DNA from: Actinostola sp. cb2023
Taxonomy: Eukaryota; Cnidaria; Anthozoa; Actiniaria; Actinostolidae
DNA length: 64,000 bases
Assembly: GCA_033675265.1 (NCBI GenBank)
Contig: JAUJYZ010000128.1
Coordinates: forward strand, 246,446 to 310,445
Direction: 5' to 3'
Below, piece after piece: positions 26,339-36,600 of the stretch. How positions within the stretch are numbered: position 1 is the first letter of the stretch; each line of letters opens with the position of its first letter. Under the pieces are notes generated by a model that had not been told where the DNA came from, did not search any database, and saw only the letters and a program-made list of their open reading frames with translations. A program made the translations under genes and the position numbers.

Positions 26339-27154
26339 TACCCTACTAGCAGAGTTTCCTCTTTGGTCAATGGTTTTGTATTTATCTTTTGCTGTATAGG
26401 CTTTTGCTTCTGTTTCTTGATCGTCCGAGAGGAAACTCTGCCAGGATTCGCCACATTTCTCGTTGAGCATGCGCGACGGTTTCTTCCAAATTCTTGGATG
26501 ATAGAAACTGGTTTAAACCGGTTTACAGGCGCACGCATAAAATAAACATGTTTCATCTGGCTATAAATGAGCCCACGGTATGCGTACGCAGAGTCTAATG
26601 AATTGCCGCTGGTTAGAATATTGAGCCTTCGTTACCAAACAAATATGGCGTACGTCCACTGATTCGAAATGCTATTTTCGATGGAGCTGTTGTTTCACGT
26701 AGAGGAATATTAGAGAGGCTGTCAATACATCAAGAACTGGCAATCAAGGTGGGAATGTGTTTGGATGTTTACCAGTTTATACGGCGGTTCGAATAAAACA
26801 TCGCAGTCACGGTGGACAACGGCGTTTCCCAACTGGCAATAATATCCTATATCAATAATATCCTCTAGCTATCGTTATAACTCCTCTGAACTTATTAATT
26901 GCTGACCAAATAGAAGAATGTACAAATCTAGGAATAAAGTATTGTAAAAAAAGACTTTATTGATTACCGTTAGTCAACTATGCATTGTCGTCGCTACGCA
27001 ACCCATGACGTAACCGTCGCGCATGCTCAACGAGAAATGTGGCGAATCCTGGCAGAGTTTCCTCTCGGACGATCAAGAAACAGAAGCAAAAGCCTATACA
27101 GCAAAAGATAAATACAAAACCATTGACCAAAGAGGAAACTCTGCTAGCAGGGTA
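26339..27154. mobile_element. Nested 816-bp MITE, 9-bp TSD CTAAAAGGG
   Basis: Ends TACCCTACTAGCAGAGTTTC and, inverted, GAAACTCTGCTAGCAGGGTA; terminal inverted repeats extend over about 140 bp. It is flanked by CTAAAAGGG at 26330-26338 and 27155-27163. Removing it restores the host end as GGAGGCTAAAAGGGATGCC, exactly as in the intact copy at 51079. The 9-bp duplication points to a Mutator-like family. Confidence 0.85.
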
Positions 27155-27920
27155 CTAAAAGGGATGCCTCAAAAGGACCTTATTAAATATTCATTTCCAT
27201 GACGTCAGTCGACGTTCTCCGAAAGAGTTCTCGGGTTTCGTTTTTTTATCGACTGATCGACGGGAATTTCGAGAACTGCATGATATTGAGCCAGGGACGT
27301 TAATGTTTTGGTAATAATAATGCGGGAAAGAGCGGGAATATTTTAAATTTTAAAATAACTAAATCCCTGTACTCATGGATTCGCTATGGACTACTTGTAA
27401 TGAAAAATTGAACAATTTTGTTGCAATATGACGACTCACTAGTTTGGCTATGCTAAAGATATAGAAGAAACATATCAGGCTCTAATGCAGTTCGAAACCA
27501 TCACAACGACTCGATTTTCTCAGTTTTATAGCAAATATTTTGGTAAACAAAAGAGATATTACAGGCGCGTTCGGGCGGCATTTTCAGCTTTAAGAGAGCA
27601 ACCGCCGAAAAGTGTTGAAGAACATCATTAAGAGCGCAGATACTGAATGAGCTCGTCCCGGCCTGTATCCCTGGTGAGGTATACTTGAATCGGCTGTCAG
27701 TGTTCTGCAGGTGACTTGCAAGATCGGTTTTGGCGTAATTGCAGTAAAGACGTAAAAGTTACTTTTAGCTTCAGCCTTCAGTGTGCCACGACGTACTGAG
27801 TGCCACATTTATTTGTTTCTCTCAGGATGTCGTGGCATGTTTTATTTACTACCGAGAAAAATCGAAATGAAATGCTCTTTGTAATTGCCAAGTTGAGAAA
27901 TTGACACAAAAACAATACCG

Positions 27921-28600
27921 CTCAAGGTACTTAAGGCCTGGTTCAAGCCTTAAATAGCAGAAAAACGAAAAAAATTATAATGTCTAATCGTTTTGACTAA
28001 ACATCACAAAACTTGGCACAGCTTGAGAGTTTTATATCCTCTACTCATTTAAGTGAATGAAATCCAAAACAGCGTATCACGTGGTTAACCACGTGACAAA
28101 GAATTTTGAAAACAAAATATAAAATGCGGTCGCCAGTTTAAGAGGAAAATGAAAGCAAATAGTTGTGTATAATCACGTTTATGATTATCTATTAACCCTC
28201 GTTTAGAAAACCTGTCTCCCGCTTTTTGCAAGGAGAATATTTCGGAAAAGAGGTCACGTGACCATTTCATAAGATTATATTTCTGTAGTTTTCTCTTAAA
28301 CTATATATAATTCCGAGGTTTTCTAAACGCTATCTTGTTTAACTGGTTATCCTTAACGCTATTACGTAAAAAGCATTTCATTGTGAATTGAATTCGCGAC
28401 CGCATTTAAGAAAAACTATATTTTCCTCCATAAGGTCACGTGACCACATGACGTCACAATTGTTAGAACCAAATTGTCTCAAATCTTGTATATAACCTTA
28501 TGCCTAAATATGAGTGCCTAAGTAAATTAGAGCAGCAAGTTATTACAAGAAATGTGATTTTCCAAGTTGCCTTTTTGAACCAGGCCTTAAGTACCTTGAG
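27921..28600. mobile_element. Nested 680-bp MITE with CTCAAGGTACTTAAGGCCTG ends
   Basis: Terminal inverted repeats CTCAAGGTACTTAAGGCCTG / CAGGCCTTAAGTACCTTGAG, continuing with GTTCAA. The second copy of the host element (reverse strand around 59005-59020) reads straight through AATACCGCGCGCTGTCTAGA without it, so the borders are supported by an empty site. The flanks allow a 2-bp CG duplication or none; the superfamily is unknown. Confidence 0.75.
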
Positions 28601-29091
28601 CGCGCGCTGTCTAGACACGGTGTACCAGCAGGGTCTTTGAAGAGTTTCCGTTTAAAAAAATCCCTTTTGGAGGCAATTGTTTGGGAACTGACACAAGGGC
28701 GAACGTTTTTCAGTTGAGGAAACGTTTTTTTTTCTTGTGTAGACATGGATAGTATAGAGTTTACTGGAGAGGAATCAATACGATTGAAATGAGGCCAGCG
28801 TTAGGTTGTGACACTATACGTGATTCTGAACATTGATAACAAATATTCTCCGATAAAAATTATCATACAATGATAATCGATGATACTCATCACCCCATCA
28901 TAATAAATAAAACCAACTTTCAGTACACTCAGAGCCAGCGATTGTGCATTTTAATTTCACCATGTGTTCCGCCATATTGAATTTGATTCTTCGGGAAATG
29001 AGCTCGGGGGATTGTCGTACATTATCCGTGACGTCGTGGAATTGAATATTTAATGAGGTCCTTTTGAGGCATCCCTTTTAGCCTCCACCGT

Positions 29092-29560
29092 GTGTTTGGT
29101 CAAGCGGCGGCATCCATAGAAGGAACTTCACTCACAAAAGACAACTTCAAAAACGCCGTGGAAATCCTACAAGACAAATTCGCTCAACCACAGGTGCTTA
29201 TTTCAAGTTATATGGACAAGCTACTACATTTATCCGCAGTTAAAAACGCTAAGGATACCACTCAACTAAGAGAGCTATATAATCAGCTTGAAGTCAACAC
29301 TGATACGAAGTCTGAGCACGGCAGGTGTTCAAAGTGAAACCTACGGAACATTACTGATACCGATAATCCTGAACAACACATTGGAAATAAATCGCAAACT
29401 TGACAAAAAAGACACTTGGAATGTCGACAAGATCTTATCATTTATCAAGTCTGAGTTGGAAACAAGGGAACTATGTTCGAAAATGAAATCCGCAAGTGGA
29501 ATGGAAACGCCCACCAACAAGATTGTGTCCAATCGAAGTTCAAGTACAGCATCCTGAAGA
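29092..29560 (+). pseudogene. BEL/Pao-type gag fragment (DUF1759-like), frameshifted
   Basis: Two overlapping frames give one degenerate gag piece. First FGQAAASIEGTSLTKDNF and LQDKFAQPQVLISSYMDKL, with TTQLRELYNQLEVN; then, after a shift near 29300, SLSTAGVQSETYGTLLIPII and SFIKSELETREL. The order matches the DUF1759 region of BEL/Pao gag proteins. It begins abruptly at the end of the Mutator-like element (29090), and the rest of the element (zinc finger, pol) is missing. Confidence 0.72.
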
Positions 29561-29868
29561 GAAAGCTGACCAAGAAACAGATACAGTTTCATCTGCGATT
29601 ACTATCGTAGATGAAAGAAACATTAACGTTATACATGTTAATAATTAGTTCGTTTTTTGACCTTCGTCAAGATGGGGAGTGTGTCCGAGATTGTGACGTC
29701 ACGAGAAGAGTGATTAGCATAATTGCACGTGGCGCAGAGTTAGACAGAACGGAGAGAGCGTGAGAGAGTGTGGAGTGTAAAGTTATCAAACGGAAACAAG
29801 AATCATATGCACGGAACTAAGAAACAAGAAATTATGCTTTACCAAAAGGGACAAAATATCAAGTTGTC

Positions 29869-30023
29869 GATATATACATTAAGTTGTAAATATATACATT
29901 GTATCAAGTTATCGATATTTATACATCAAACTGTAAATATATACATCAAGATTCAAATATACATCAAGATTCAAATATATACATCAAGTTGTCGATATGT
30001 ACATATCAAGCTGTAAATATATA
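29869..30023. repeat. Left outer satellite array
   Basis: Short array of units such as CATCAAGATTCAAATATA and the 20-bp variant CATCAAGTTGTAAATATATA in the orientation opposite to the right-hand arrays. Diverged units with ATCGATA-type variants occur near the end of the element and are mirrored at 36530-36605. Confidence 0.8.
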
Positions 30024-30114
30024 CACTCAATTGCAGAAAGGTTGTAGTATACATTTATACAAATATCTAATGAGATACAAGATATCTAATGAGATACAAA
30101 GTGCGAAACATCGC

Positions 30115-30645
30115 CAGGAGCCCATAAGTAGGAGCCTCCATCTGGGATGTATTCGTGACACGACCTGTGACCGGATCAGGCTATTTTTAGAACACCAGTT
30201 TTGCCGCGAAATGTTAACACCAGGGATTTTTGATTTCGGCTTTGTTACGGAGTTTCTAGCTTTTGGCTTGGTAGGTTTACTATTTGATGTTTTTTTAGTT
30301 CCTTGAGAAACAGAACACGAACTTGAAGACTCTTGGTCACTTTCCGATGAAGTACTAAACTCTGCAAAAGAGTCACTGTAATTATCACTATCATTTTCGC
30401 TCTCTTCACTTTCAGTTTCTTCAATTTCGCCAATTTCTTCGTCCGCCACTTTGTTAATATATCACAAATAAACACAAATCATCTACCTCATTGATGCTGA
30501 TTGGCTCTGTTTAATTCCCATGGGGGATTCCTATTGATTGATGATTAGTTCGCGGGAAAAGGTGTTCTAAAAATAGCCTGATCCGGTCACAGGTCGTCTC
30601 ACAAACCCAGTATGGTAGATGGAGGCTCCTACTTATGGGCTCCTG
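30115..30645. mobile_element. P-like MITE, 7-bp TSD ACATCGC, with proven empty site
   Basis: Ends CAGGAGCCCATAAGTAGGAG and its inverse, with terminal inverted repeats of about 80 bp (including the block CCTGTGACCGGATCAGGCTA). Target duplication ACATCGC at 30108-30114 and 30646-30652. The mirror arm at about 33615-33640 reads through GTGCGAAACATCGCTTATTT (reverse strand) with one copy only, so the borders are exact. It carries the start of an acidic open frame on the minus strand. Confidence 0.88.
30190..30449 (-). pseudogene. Acidic N-terminal fragment of an unrecognised transposon protein
   Basis: Minus-strand frame starting MADEEIGEIEETESEESEND, Ser/Glu/Asp-rich for about 50 residues, then Lys/Pro/Ser-rich (SKPTKPKARNSVTKPKSKIP). 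It runs into the element's terminal inverted repeat, so beyond about residue 87 it is terminal sequence rather than protein. Probably the leftover N-terminus of the full-length element's protein. No domain is recognised. Confidence 0.4.
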
Positions 30646-30851
30646 ACATCGCTTATTTTCTTCTAATATATCAGAACCATCAATTTTAGATTAGTATCGC
30701 ATCCAACAAAGACAACACAATAATTTTCAGCACTATTTTGTGCTTAAACAGTTGTAGTTTAGCATGTTTAACATTTTGCATCTCATTAAATATTTGATAT
30801 TTGTATACTTTGTATAAATGTATACTACAACGTTTCTGCAATTGAGTGTAC

Positions 30852-31270
30852 ATCAAGATGATCTGATCAAGAATATACATCAAGATTCAAATATACATCA
30901 AGATTCAAATATACATCAAGATTCATAAATATGACATCAAGATTCAAAAAATATACATCAAGATTCATTAAATATACATCAAAAAGTTTCAAAAACCTCG
31001 AAACAATACATCAAGTTTCTCGGTGTTTTGAACCCCTGATAAAACACTTGCACTCGTTGTTATCAAGATCAAATATACATCAAGATTCAAATATACATCA
31101 AGATTCAAATATACATCAAGATTCAAATATACATCAAGATTCAAATATACACAAGATTCAAATATACAGATTCAAATATACATCAAGATTCAAATATACA
31201 TCAAGATTCAAATATACATCAAGATTCAAATATACATCAAGTTTCAAATATACATCAAGTTGTAAATATC
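30852..31270. repeat. Left inner satellite array
   Basis: About twenty units of CATCAAGATTCAAATATA with some broken units (for example near 30930-31060). It is the reverse-complement counterpart of the array at 32166-33433. Confidence 0.85.
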
Positions 31271-31389
31271 ACAGGTAGCCCAAAGCCAAGCTCAAGCCGC
31301 TGTACTGTACGTACTTTTGGCTCCGATTCACCGCTGAATTGGTTATACTGTAGGCTCGGATAACGTGGAGAGAACGTGGTCAATCGACT

Positions 31390-31680
31390 ATGGCGGACAC
31401 TCCAACTGGGTCAACTAGAAGGACTGGAAGTTCTTCCAGCGTAAATCTGAACGAAGAAGATCTAGCGTCTGTATTTCGACGAGTCTATGAAGCGATGAAT
31501 CGACAGCCAAACACCAGTGCTTCACGGTCATCAAATGCCTCGGAAACGGTTGAGAATGAGCTTAGTCGCCGCTTTCAAACGCCGCGTAGTCGGCAAAGCG
31601 GCACTTTGCACGTCGGGCACAAAAGGCCCGAAATCAGCAAGCATCATTCAACTTCTACAGTTTTAATCCAATCAAAATGA
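31390..31680 (+). CDS. Unrecognised open frame spanning arm and loop of the foldback-like element
   Basis: 96 residues from ATG 31390: MADTPTGSTRRTGSSSSVNL, then NEEDLASVFRRVYEAMNRQP, a Ser/Asn-rich part, and RRFQTPRSRQSGTLHVGHKR. The first 50 codons lie in the left arm and are repeated inverted in the right arm (32049 down to 31901); the rest lies in the loop. It may be the truncated N-terminus of the element's own protein, with the remainder lost when the foldback formed. No domain is recognised, and nothing shows that it is expressed. Confidence 0.35.
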   Translation: MADTPTGSTRRTGSSSSVNLNEEDLASVFRRVYEAMNRQPNTSASRSSNASETVENELSRRFQTPRSRQSGTLHVGHKRPEISKHHSTSTVLIQSK

Positions 31681-32165
31681 AACTTGGCAACTGAACTTGA
31701 CAGTACGTGGCAAGGCAACAAATCGTATCTTTTTTGTTTTCCAATTTTAATGATTTTTGGCGGGAAAATGACGTCATGAACAAACCCACAAATTTTGAAA
31801 TTCACAAATATACTAATTTGATCATCGCATTCGAAAGAACATGTAAAATGAGAGATATAACTGAAATAATATATCAGTTATCGTTATTCTATCCAAAGAT
31901 ATGGCATTTAATGACCGTGAAGCACTGGTGTTTGGCTGTCGATTCGTCGCTTCATACTCGTCGAAATACAGACGCTAGATCTTCTTCGTTCAGATTTACG
32001 CTGGAAGAACTTCCAGTCCTTCTAGTTGACCCAGTTGGAGTGTCCGCCATAGTCGATTGACCACGTTCTCTCCACGTTATCCGAGCCTACAGTATAACCA
32101 ATTCAGCGGTGAATCGGAGCCAACAGTACGTACAGTACAGCGGCTTGAGCTTGGCTTTGGGCTAC

Positions 32166-33433
32166 CTATGATATTTGAATCTTGATGTATATTTGAATCT
32201 TGATGTATATTTGAAACTTGATGTATATATTTACAACTTGATGTATATTTGAAACTTGATGTATATTTGAATCTTGATGTATATTTGAATCTTGATGTAT
32301 ATATTTACAACTTGATGTATATTTGAAACTTGATGTATATTTGAATCTTGATGTATATTTGAATCTTGATGTATATATTTACAACTTGATGTATATATTT
32401 ACAACTTGATGTATATTTGAATCTTGATGTATATTTGAATCTTGATGTATATTTGAAACTTGATGTATATATTTACAACTTGATGTATATTTGAAACTTG
32501 ATGTATATTTGAATCTTGATGTATATTTGAATCTTGATGTATATATTTACAACTTGATGTATATTTGAAACTTGATGTATATTTGAATCTTGATGTATAT
32601 TTGAATCTTGATGTATATATTTACAACTTGATGTATATTTGAAACTTGATGTATATTTGAATCTTGATGTATATTTGAATCTTGATGTATATTTGAATCT
32701 TGATGTATATTTGAATCTTGATGTATATTTGAATCTTGATGTATATTTGAATCTTGATGTATATTTGAATCTTGATGTATATATTTACAACTTGATGTAT
32801 ATTTGAAACTTGATGTATATTTGAATCTTGATGTATATTTGAATCTTGATGTATATATTTACAACTTGATGTATATTTGAAACTTGATGTATATTTGAAA
32901 CTTGATGTATATTTGAATCTTGATGTATATTTGAATCTTGATGTATATATTTACAACTTGATGTATATTTGAAACTTGATGTATATTTGAATCTTGATGT
33001 ATATTTGAATCTTGATGTATATTTGAATCTTGATGTATATTTGAATCTTGATGTATATTTGAATCTTGATGTATATTTGAATCTTGATGTATATTTGAAT
33101 CTTGATGTATATTTGAATCTTGATGTATATTTGAATCTTGATGTATATTTGAATCTTGATGTATATTTGAATCTTGATGTATATTTGAATCTTGATGTAT
33201 ATTTGAATCTTGATGTATATTTGAATCTTGATGTATATTTGAATCTTGATGTATATTTGAATCTTGATGTATATTTGAATCTTGATGTATATTTGAATCT
33301 TGATGTATATTTGAATCTTGATGTATATTTGAATCTTGATGTATATTTGAATCTTGATGTATATTTGAATCTTGATGTATATTTGAATCTTGATGTATAT
33401 TTGAATCTTGATGTATATTTGAATCTTGATGTA
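32166..33433. repeat. Right inner satellite array, 18/20-bp units, about 69 copies
   Basis: Unit TATATTTGAATCTTGATG (18 bp), variant TATATTTGAAACTTGATG and 20-bp variant TATATATTTACAACTTGATG. To about 32970 the three forms alternate in a recurring pattern (20-bp, GAAAC, GAATC, GAATC), a higher-order unit of about 74 bp. From 32980 to 33433 only the GAATC form occurs and copies are identical, which indicates recent expansion. Because 18 is divisible by three, the array is open in several frames on both strands. Confidence 0.95.
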
Positions 33434-33711
33434 CACTCAATTGCAGAAACGTTGTAGTATACATTTATACAAATATACAAATATCTAATGAGATGCAAAA
33501 TGCTAAACATGCTAAAATACAACTATTTAAGCACAAAAAGTGCTGAAAATTATTGTGTTGTCCTTGTTGGATGCTATGCTAATCTAAAATTGATGATTCT
33601 GATCTATTAGAAGAAAATAAGCGATGTTTCGCACTTTGTATCGCATTAGATATCTTGTATCTCATTAGATATTTGTATAAATGTATACTACAACCTTTCT
33701 GCAATTGAGTG
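33434..33711. mobile_element. Palindromic TA-flanked MITE, right-arm copy (intact)
   Basis: CACTCAATTGCAGAAACG at the left and the inverse at the right, with TA on both sides. Inverted repeats cover about 55 bp including TATACATTTATACAAATAT. 278 bp, non-coding. It preserves the empty site for the insertion at 30115-30645. Confidence 0.8.
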
Positions 33712-33772
33712 TATATATTTACAGCTTGATATAGATGTATTATTATCCAACCATTACGTCATTTTACCTTAA

Positions 33773-35350
33773 ATGGGCACAAAATCCTCCAAATATCCGA
33801 GCGTATTACCCACTAGATTGTCGTATTACCCACCCTGTATACTAGTAAAACCGGTTTTCAACACGACATATTTTTGTCGTGTTGAAAATTTTAGCGTTCA
33901 TGAAAATGGACGAAAACAACCCAACACAGCTGATATCCCGAACTTTGACCTGATGTTATTCTGTGAGGAAATAGATGACGACCTTCTGAGGAATATCGTG
34001 GACAATTACGAGAGCACCGAGATGGCAGAAAAAAAGGAGAAAACTCCAGTTGACGACGCGGACGCGGACGACGAAGTTACGAAATTCATTGAAGACAACA
34101 GAAACAAAAACACAACTAAAAAGACCCGAAGCGACCTAAACATATTTTACAAATGGGCGAAGACAGTAAACGAAACCAGAACCATCGACAACATTCCCCC
34201 TGACGAGCTCGACAAAATTATCTCGCATTTTGTGGTAAAAGTGTGTAAACAAAATGGCGAACAATGTGAACCAGATACACTTACCTCGTACTTCCGGAGT
34301 TTTGACCGCTTCCTGCGAGAACAAGGAAAGTCATACAGCATTTTGCTTGACAAGCAATTTTGTAGATCCAGAGAGGCCTTATCTGCTAAAAGGAAACAAC
34401 TCCGTCGCTTTGGAAAAGGTCAGAGGCCAAATAAAGCTCTTGGTCTGAGTGAAGCACAAATCCAGCAGTTATGGCAACAAAACCAGCTTGGAAACTGTTC
34501 TTCGCAAGTTCTTTTACGTACAGTTTGGTTCAACAACACCATCTACTTTGGATGGAGAGCTCGCGATGAGCATCACCGGGTCAGATTTGGCGACTTCCAG
34601 ATTAGAGAAGGAGACGGAGTAGGAGGAGTAAGATATGTCGAGTGGGTAACAGAGCGTGGTAGTAAAACCCGTACAGGTGAAAACGAGTTCGTGCCTGATC
34701 GACCATTTAACCCGAAGATGTTTGCTACCGATGGTCCCCGATGCCCAGTTAAGATGTTTACTGACTACATGTCCAGAAGACCGCCAGACATGAATTATTC
34801 AGATGCTCCATTTTACCTTGCATCGATACCAAGGCCAGCATCACCAATTTGGTATAAAAAACAGCCACTTGGCAAGCACTCACTTGGCTCGTTTATGAAA
34901 GAAATGACTCAAGCTGCTGGAATCGACGGCCGATTCACAAACCATTCAGCTCGTAGAACCATGATTTCCACCTTGAGAAAAGAAAACGTCGAACCACTCA
35001 ACATCATTGCTTTGGCAGGACAAAGAAACCTGAAATCTTTGGACAGCTATTCTGAAGCGTCAGAAGAACAACAACATCTGATGTCCAACAAAATCAGTGA
35101 GATGATCGAAGGCGAGCAGAGGAAAGAGACAAAGAACAGTCTCAAAACCACCTCACCTTTGGCCAGTCAAAGCAACGAACAAGAATCCAAACAAGGAATG
35201 TTCCATGGAGCCGTTTTCAACAACTGTGCATTGAGCTTTGGTAGGAGCATTGGTGAATCTGATTGTGCAAGCTCGTCTGACACCGTGCAGTCATCTTGCA
35301 GAAGATTCAAGAGAGTTTTGCCACTTTTTGACAGTGATGATGAAGACTAA
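33773..35350 (+). CDS. Tyrosine recombinase, KIAA1958/Crypton-like (DUF3504-type)
   Basis: 525-residue frame; the true start may be ATG 34022 (MAEKKEKTPV), because residues 1-60 look non-coding and include a hairpin-encoded stretch (33854-33887). Residues about 100-215 form the core-binding SAM-like region (EVTKFIEDNRNKNTTKKTRS, LTSYFRSFDRFLREQGKSYS). The catalytic domain follows: WFNNTIYFGWRARDEHH with Arg 262, GSKTRTGE with Lys 298, NHSARRTMIST with His 391 and Arg 394, and SLDSYSEAS with candidate nucleophile Tyr 426. The usual GH before the Tyr is GQ here (Gln 417). A Ser/Gln-rich tail ends in FDSDDED. Such enzymes cut and rejoin DNA through a 3'-phosphotyrosine link. The frame is intact over its full length, so the gene is young or under selection. 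Confidence 0.88.
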   Translation: MGTKSSKYPSVLPTRLSYYPPCILVKPVFNTTYFCRVENFSVHENGRKQPNTADIPNFDLMLFCEEIDDDLLRNIVDNYESTEMAEKKEKTPVDDADADDEVTKFIEDNRNKNTTKKTRSDLNIFYKWAKTVNETRTIDNIPPDELDKIISHFVVKVCKQNGEQCEPDTLTSYFRSFDRFLREQGKSYSILLDKQFCRSREALSAKRKQLRRFGKGQRPNKALGLSEAQIQQLWQQNQLGNCSSQVLLRTVWFNNTIYFGWRARDEHHRVRFGDFQIREGDGVGGVRYVEWVTERGSKTRTGENEFVPDRPFNPKMFATDGPRCPVKMFTDYMSRRPPDMNYSDAPFYLASIPRPASPIWYKKQPLGKHSLGSFMKEMTQAAGIDGRFTNHSARRTMISTLRKENVEPLNIIALAGQRNLKSLDSYSEASEEQQHLMSNKISEMIEGEQRKETKNSLKTTSPLASQSNEQESKQGMFHGAVFNNCALSFGRSIGESDCASSSDTVQSSCRRFKRVLPLFDSDDED

Positions 35351-35675
35351 AGAAACACTTTGCTATTTAGAACGTTTAGCCTAATGTTAAAGGCATTATA
35401 AAGTCGATTTCTTGACATTACAAGGTTGTAATCACCTCTTTCGATCGAACACACATTTCTTCTAGTACATGGTGAAAACTAGTTTAACGAGCTTCTTATC
35501 ATACGTCAAAAATGTCATCGATTGTCCAATGAGATTAAAGACACTTGATTGGGTTTTCCAGTGTTTACGTCATTGTCTTGAAAGCGCGCGCTCATTTGTC
35601 ACAAATTTATGCTTTGCTTCTGCATTGCTTCAATATTTTTTGCCCATTTCTGAATTGTTGGATAATAAATACCTC

Positions 35676-35810
35676 ATTAGATGTTTTTCCCGGTAATACG
35701 GGCGGATATTTTACTCGTAGCTCGCATTTTTCCTCGCCCCTACGGGGCTCGGAAAAATACATTCGCAACTCGTAAAATATCCGCCCGTATTACCGGGAAA
35801 AACATCTAAT
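35676..35810. repeat. Hairpin at the end of the recombinase segment
   Basis: Arms ATTAGATGTTTTTCCCGGTA ... and the inverse ... TACCGGGAAAAACATCTAAT, about 55 bp each, with loop CTCGCATTTTTCCTCGCCCC. The inner part contains GCGGATATTTTACTCG / CGTAAAATATCCGC. It could be a terminator-like or end structure of the recombinase element, or an independent MITE. Confidence 0.75.
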
Positions 35811-35820
35811 AAGATGTAGT

Positions 35821-36600
35821 ATATATTTGAATCTTGATGTATATTTGAATCTTGATGTATATTTGAATCTTGATGTATATTTGAATCTTGATGTATATTT
35901 GAATCTTGATGTATAATTGAATCTTGATGTATAATTGAATCTTGATGTATATTTGAATCTTGATGTATATTTGAATCTTGATGTATATTTGAATCTTGAT
36001 GTATATTTGAATCTTGATGTATAATTGAATCTTGATGTATAATTGAATCTTGATGTATATTTGAATCTTGATGTATATTTGAATCTTGATGTATAATTGA
36101 ATCTTGATGTATATTTGAATCTTGTTTGTATATTTGAATCTTGATGTATATTTGAATCTTGATGTATATTTGAATCTTGATGTATATTTGAATCTTGATG
36201 TATATTTGAATCTTGATGTATATTTGAATCTTGATGTATAATTGAATCTTGATGTATAATTGAATCTTGATGTATATTTGAATCTTAATGTATATTTGAA
36301 TCTTGATGTATATTTGAATCTTGATGTATATTTGAATCTTGATGTATATTTGAATCTTGATGTATATTTGAATCTTGATGTATAATTGAATCTTGATGTA
36401 TAATTGAATCTTGATGTATAATTGAATCTTGATGTATATTTGAATCTTGATGTATAATTGAATCTTGATGTATAATTGAATCTTGATGTATATTTGAATC
36501 TTGATGTATATTTGAATATTGATGTATATATTTACAGTTTGATGTATAAATATCGATAACTTGATGTATATATTTACAACTTAATGTATATATCGACAAC
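35821..36600. repeat. Right outer satellite array, about 40 copies
   Basis: Units TATATTTGAATCTTGATG alternating irregularly with TATAATTGAATCTTGATG. The last units (36515-36600) change to the ATTTACA and ATCGATA variants and match the left end of the element inverted. Confidence 0.92.

Larger units (their letters stand above)
26322..29090. mobile_element. Mutator-like element of the GGTGGAGGC family, copy 1, with two nested insertions
   Basis: Left end GGTGGAGGCTAAAAGGG and right end ATCCCTTTTAGCCTCCACC. Its sub-ends match the larger copy at 51079-59748 in reverse orientation: the right 180 bp here equal the left end there, and the left 750 bp here equal the right end there. It contains the insertions 26339-27154 and 27921-28600. 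No transposase is visible. Flanks do not show a target duplication; the right end abuts a BEL/Pao gag fragment that is absent on the left, so the locus was rearranged after insertion. Confidence 0.75.
30024..30848. mobile_element. Palindromic TA-flanked MITE, left-arm copy (interrupted)
   Basis: Ends CACTCAATTGCAGAAAGG and, inverted, CAACGTTTCTGCAATTGAGTG, flanked by TA within the array. It is the mirror copy of 33434-33711 but contains the 531-bp insertion at 30115-30645. Confidence 0.75.
33740..35811 (+). mobile_element. Recombinase-bearing segment inserted in the right arm only
   Basis: The left arm continues from the MITE straight into array sequence. The right arm is interrupted here between two copies of AGATGTA (33733-33739 and 35812-35818), a possible 7-bp duplication. 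The segment holds the tyrosine recombinase gene and ends in the hairpin 35676-35810. Cryptons usually leave no clear inverted repeats; the outer borders proposed here rest on arm comparison and the AGATGTA pair. Confidence 0.6.

Noticed and set aside
32785..33522. Long open frames (up to 245 residues) with repeated TSRFKY, HQDSNI or IKIQIY on the minus strand and LNLDVY on the plus strand
   Set aside because: They are translations of an 18-bp tandem array in several frames; open because 18 is divisible by three, no unique domain.
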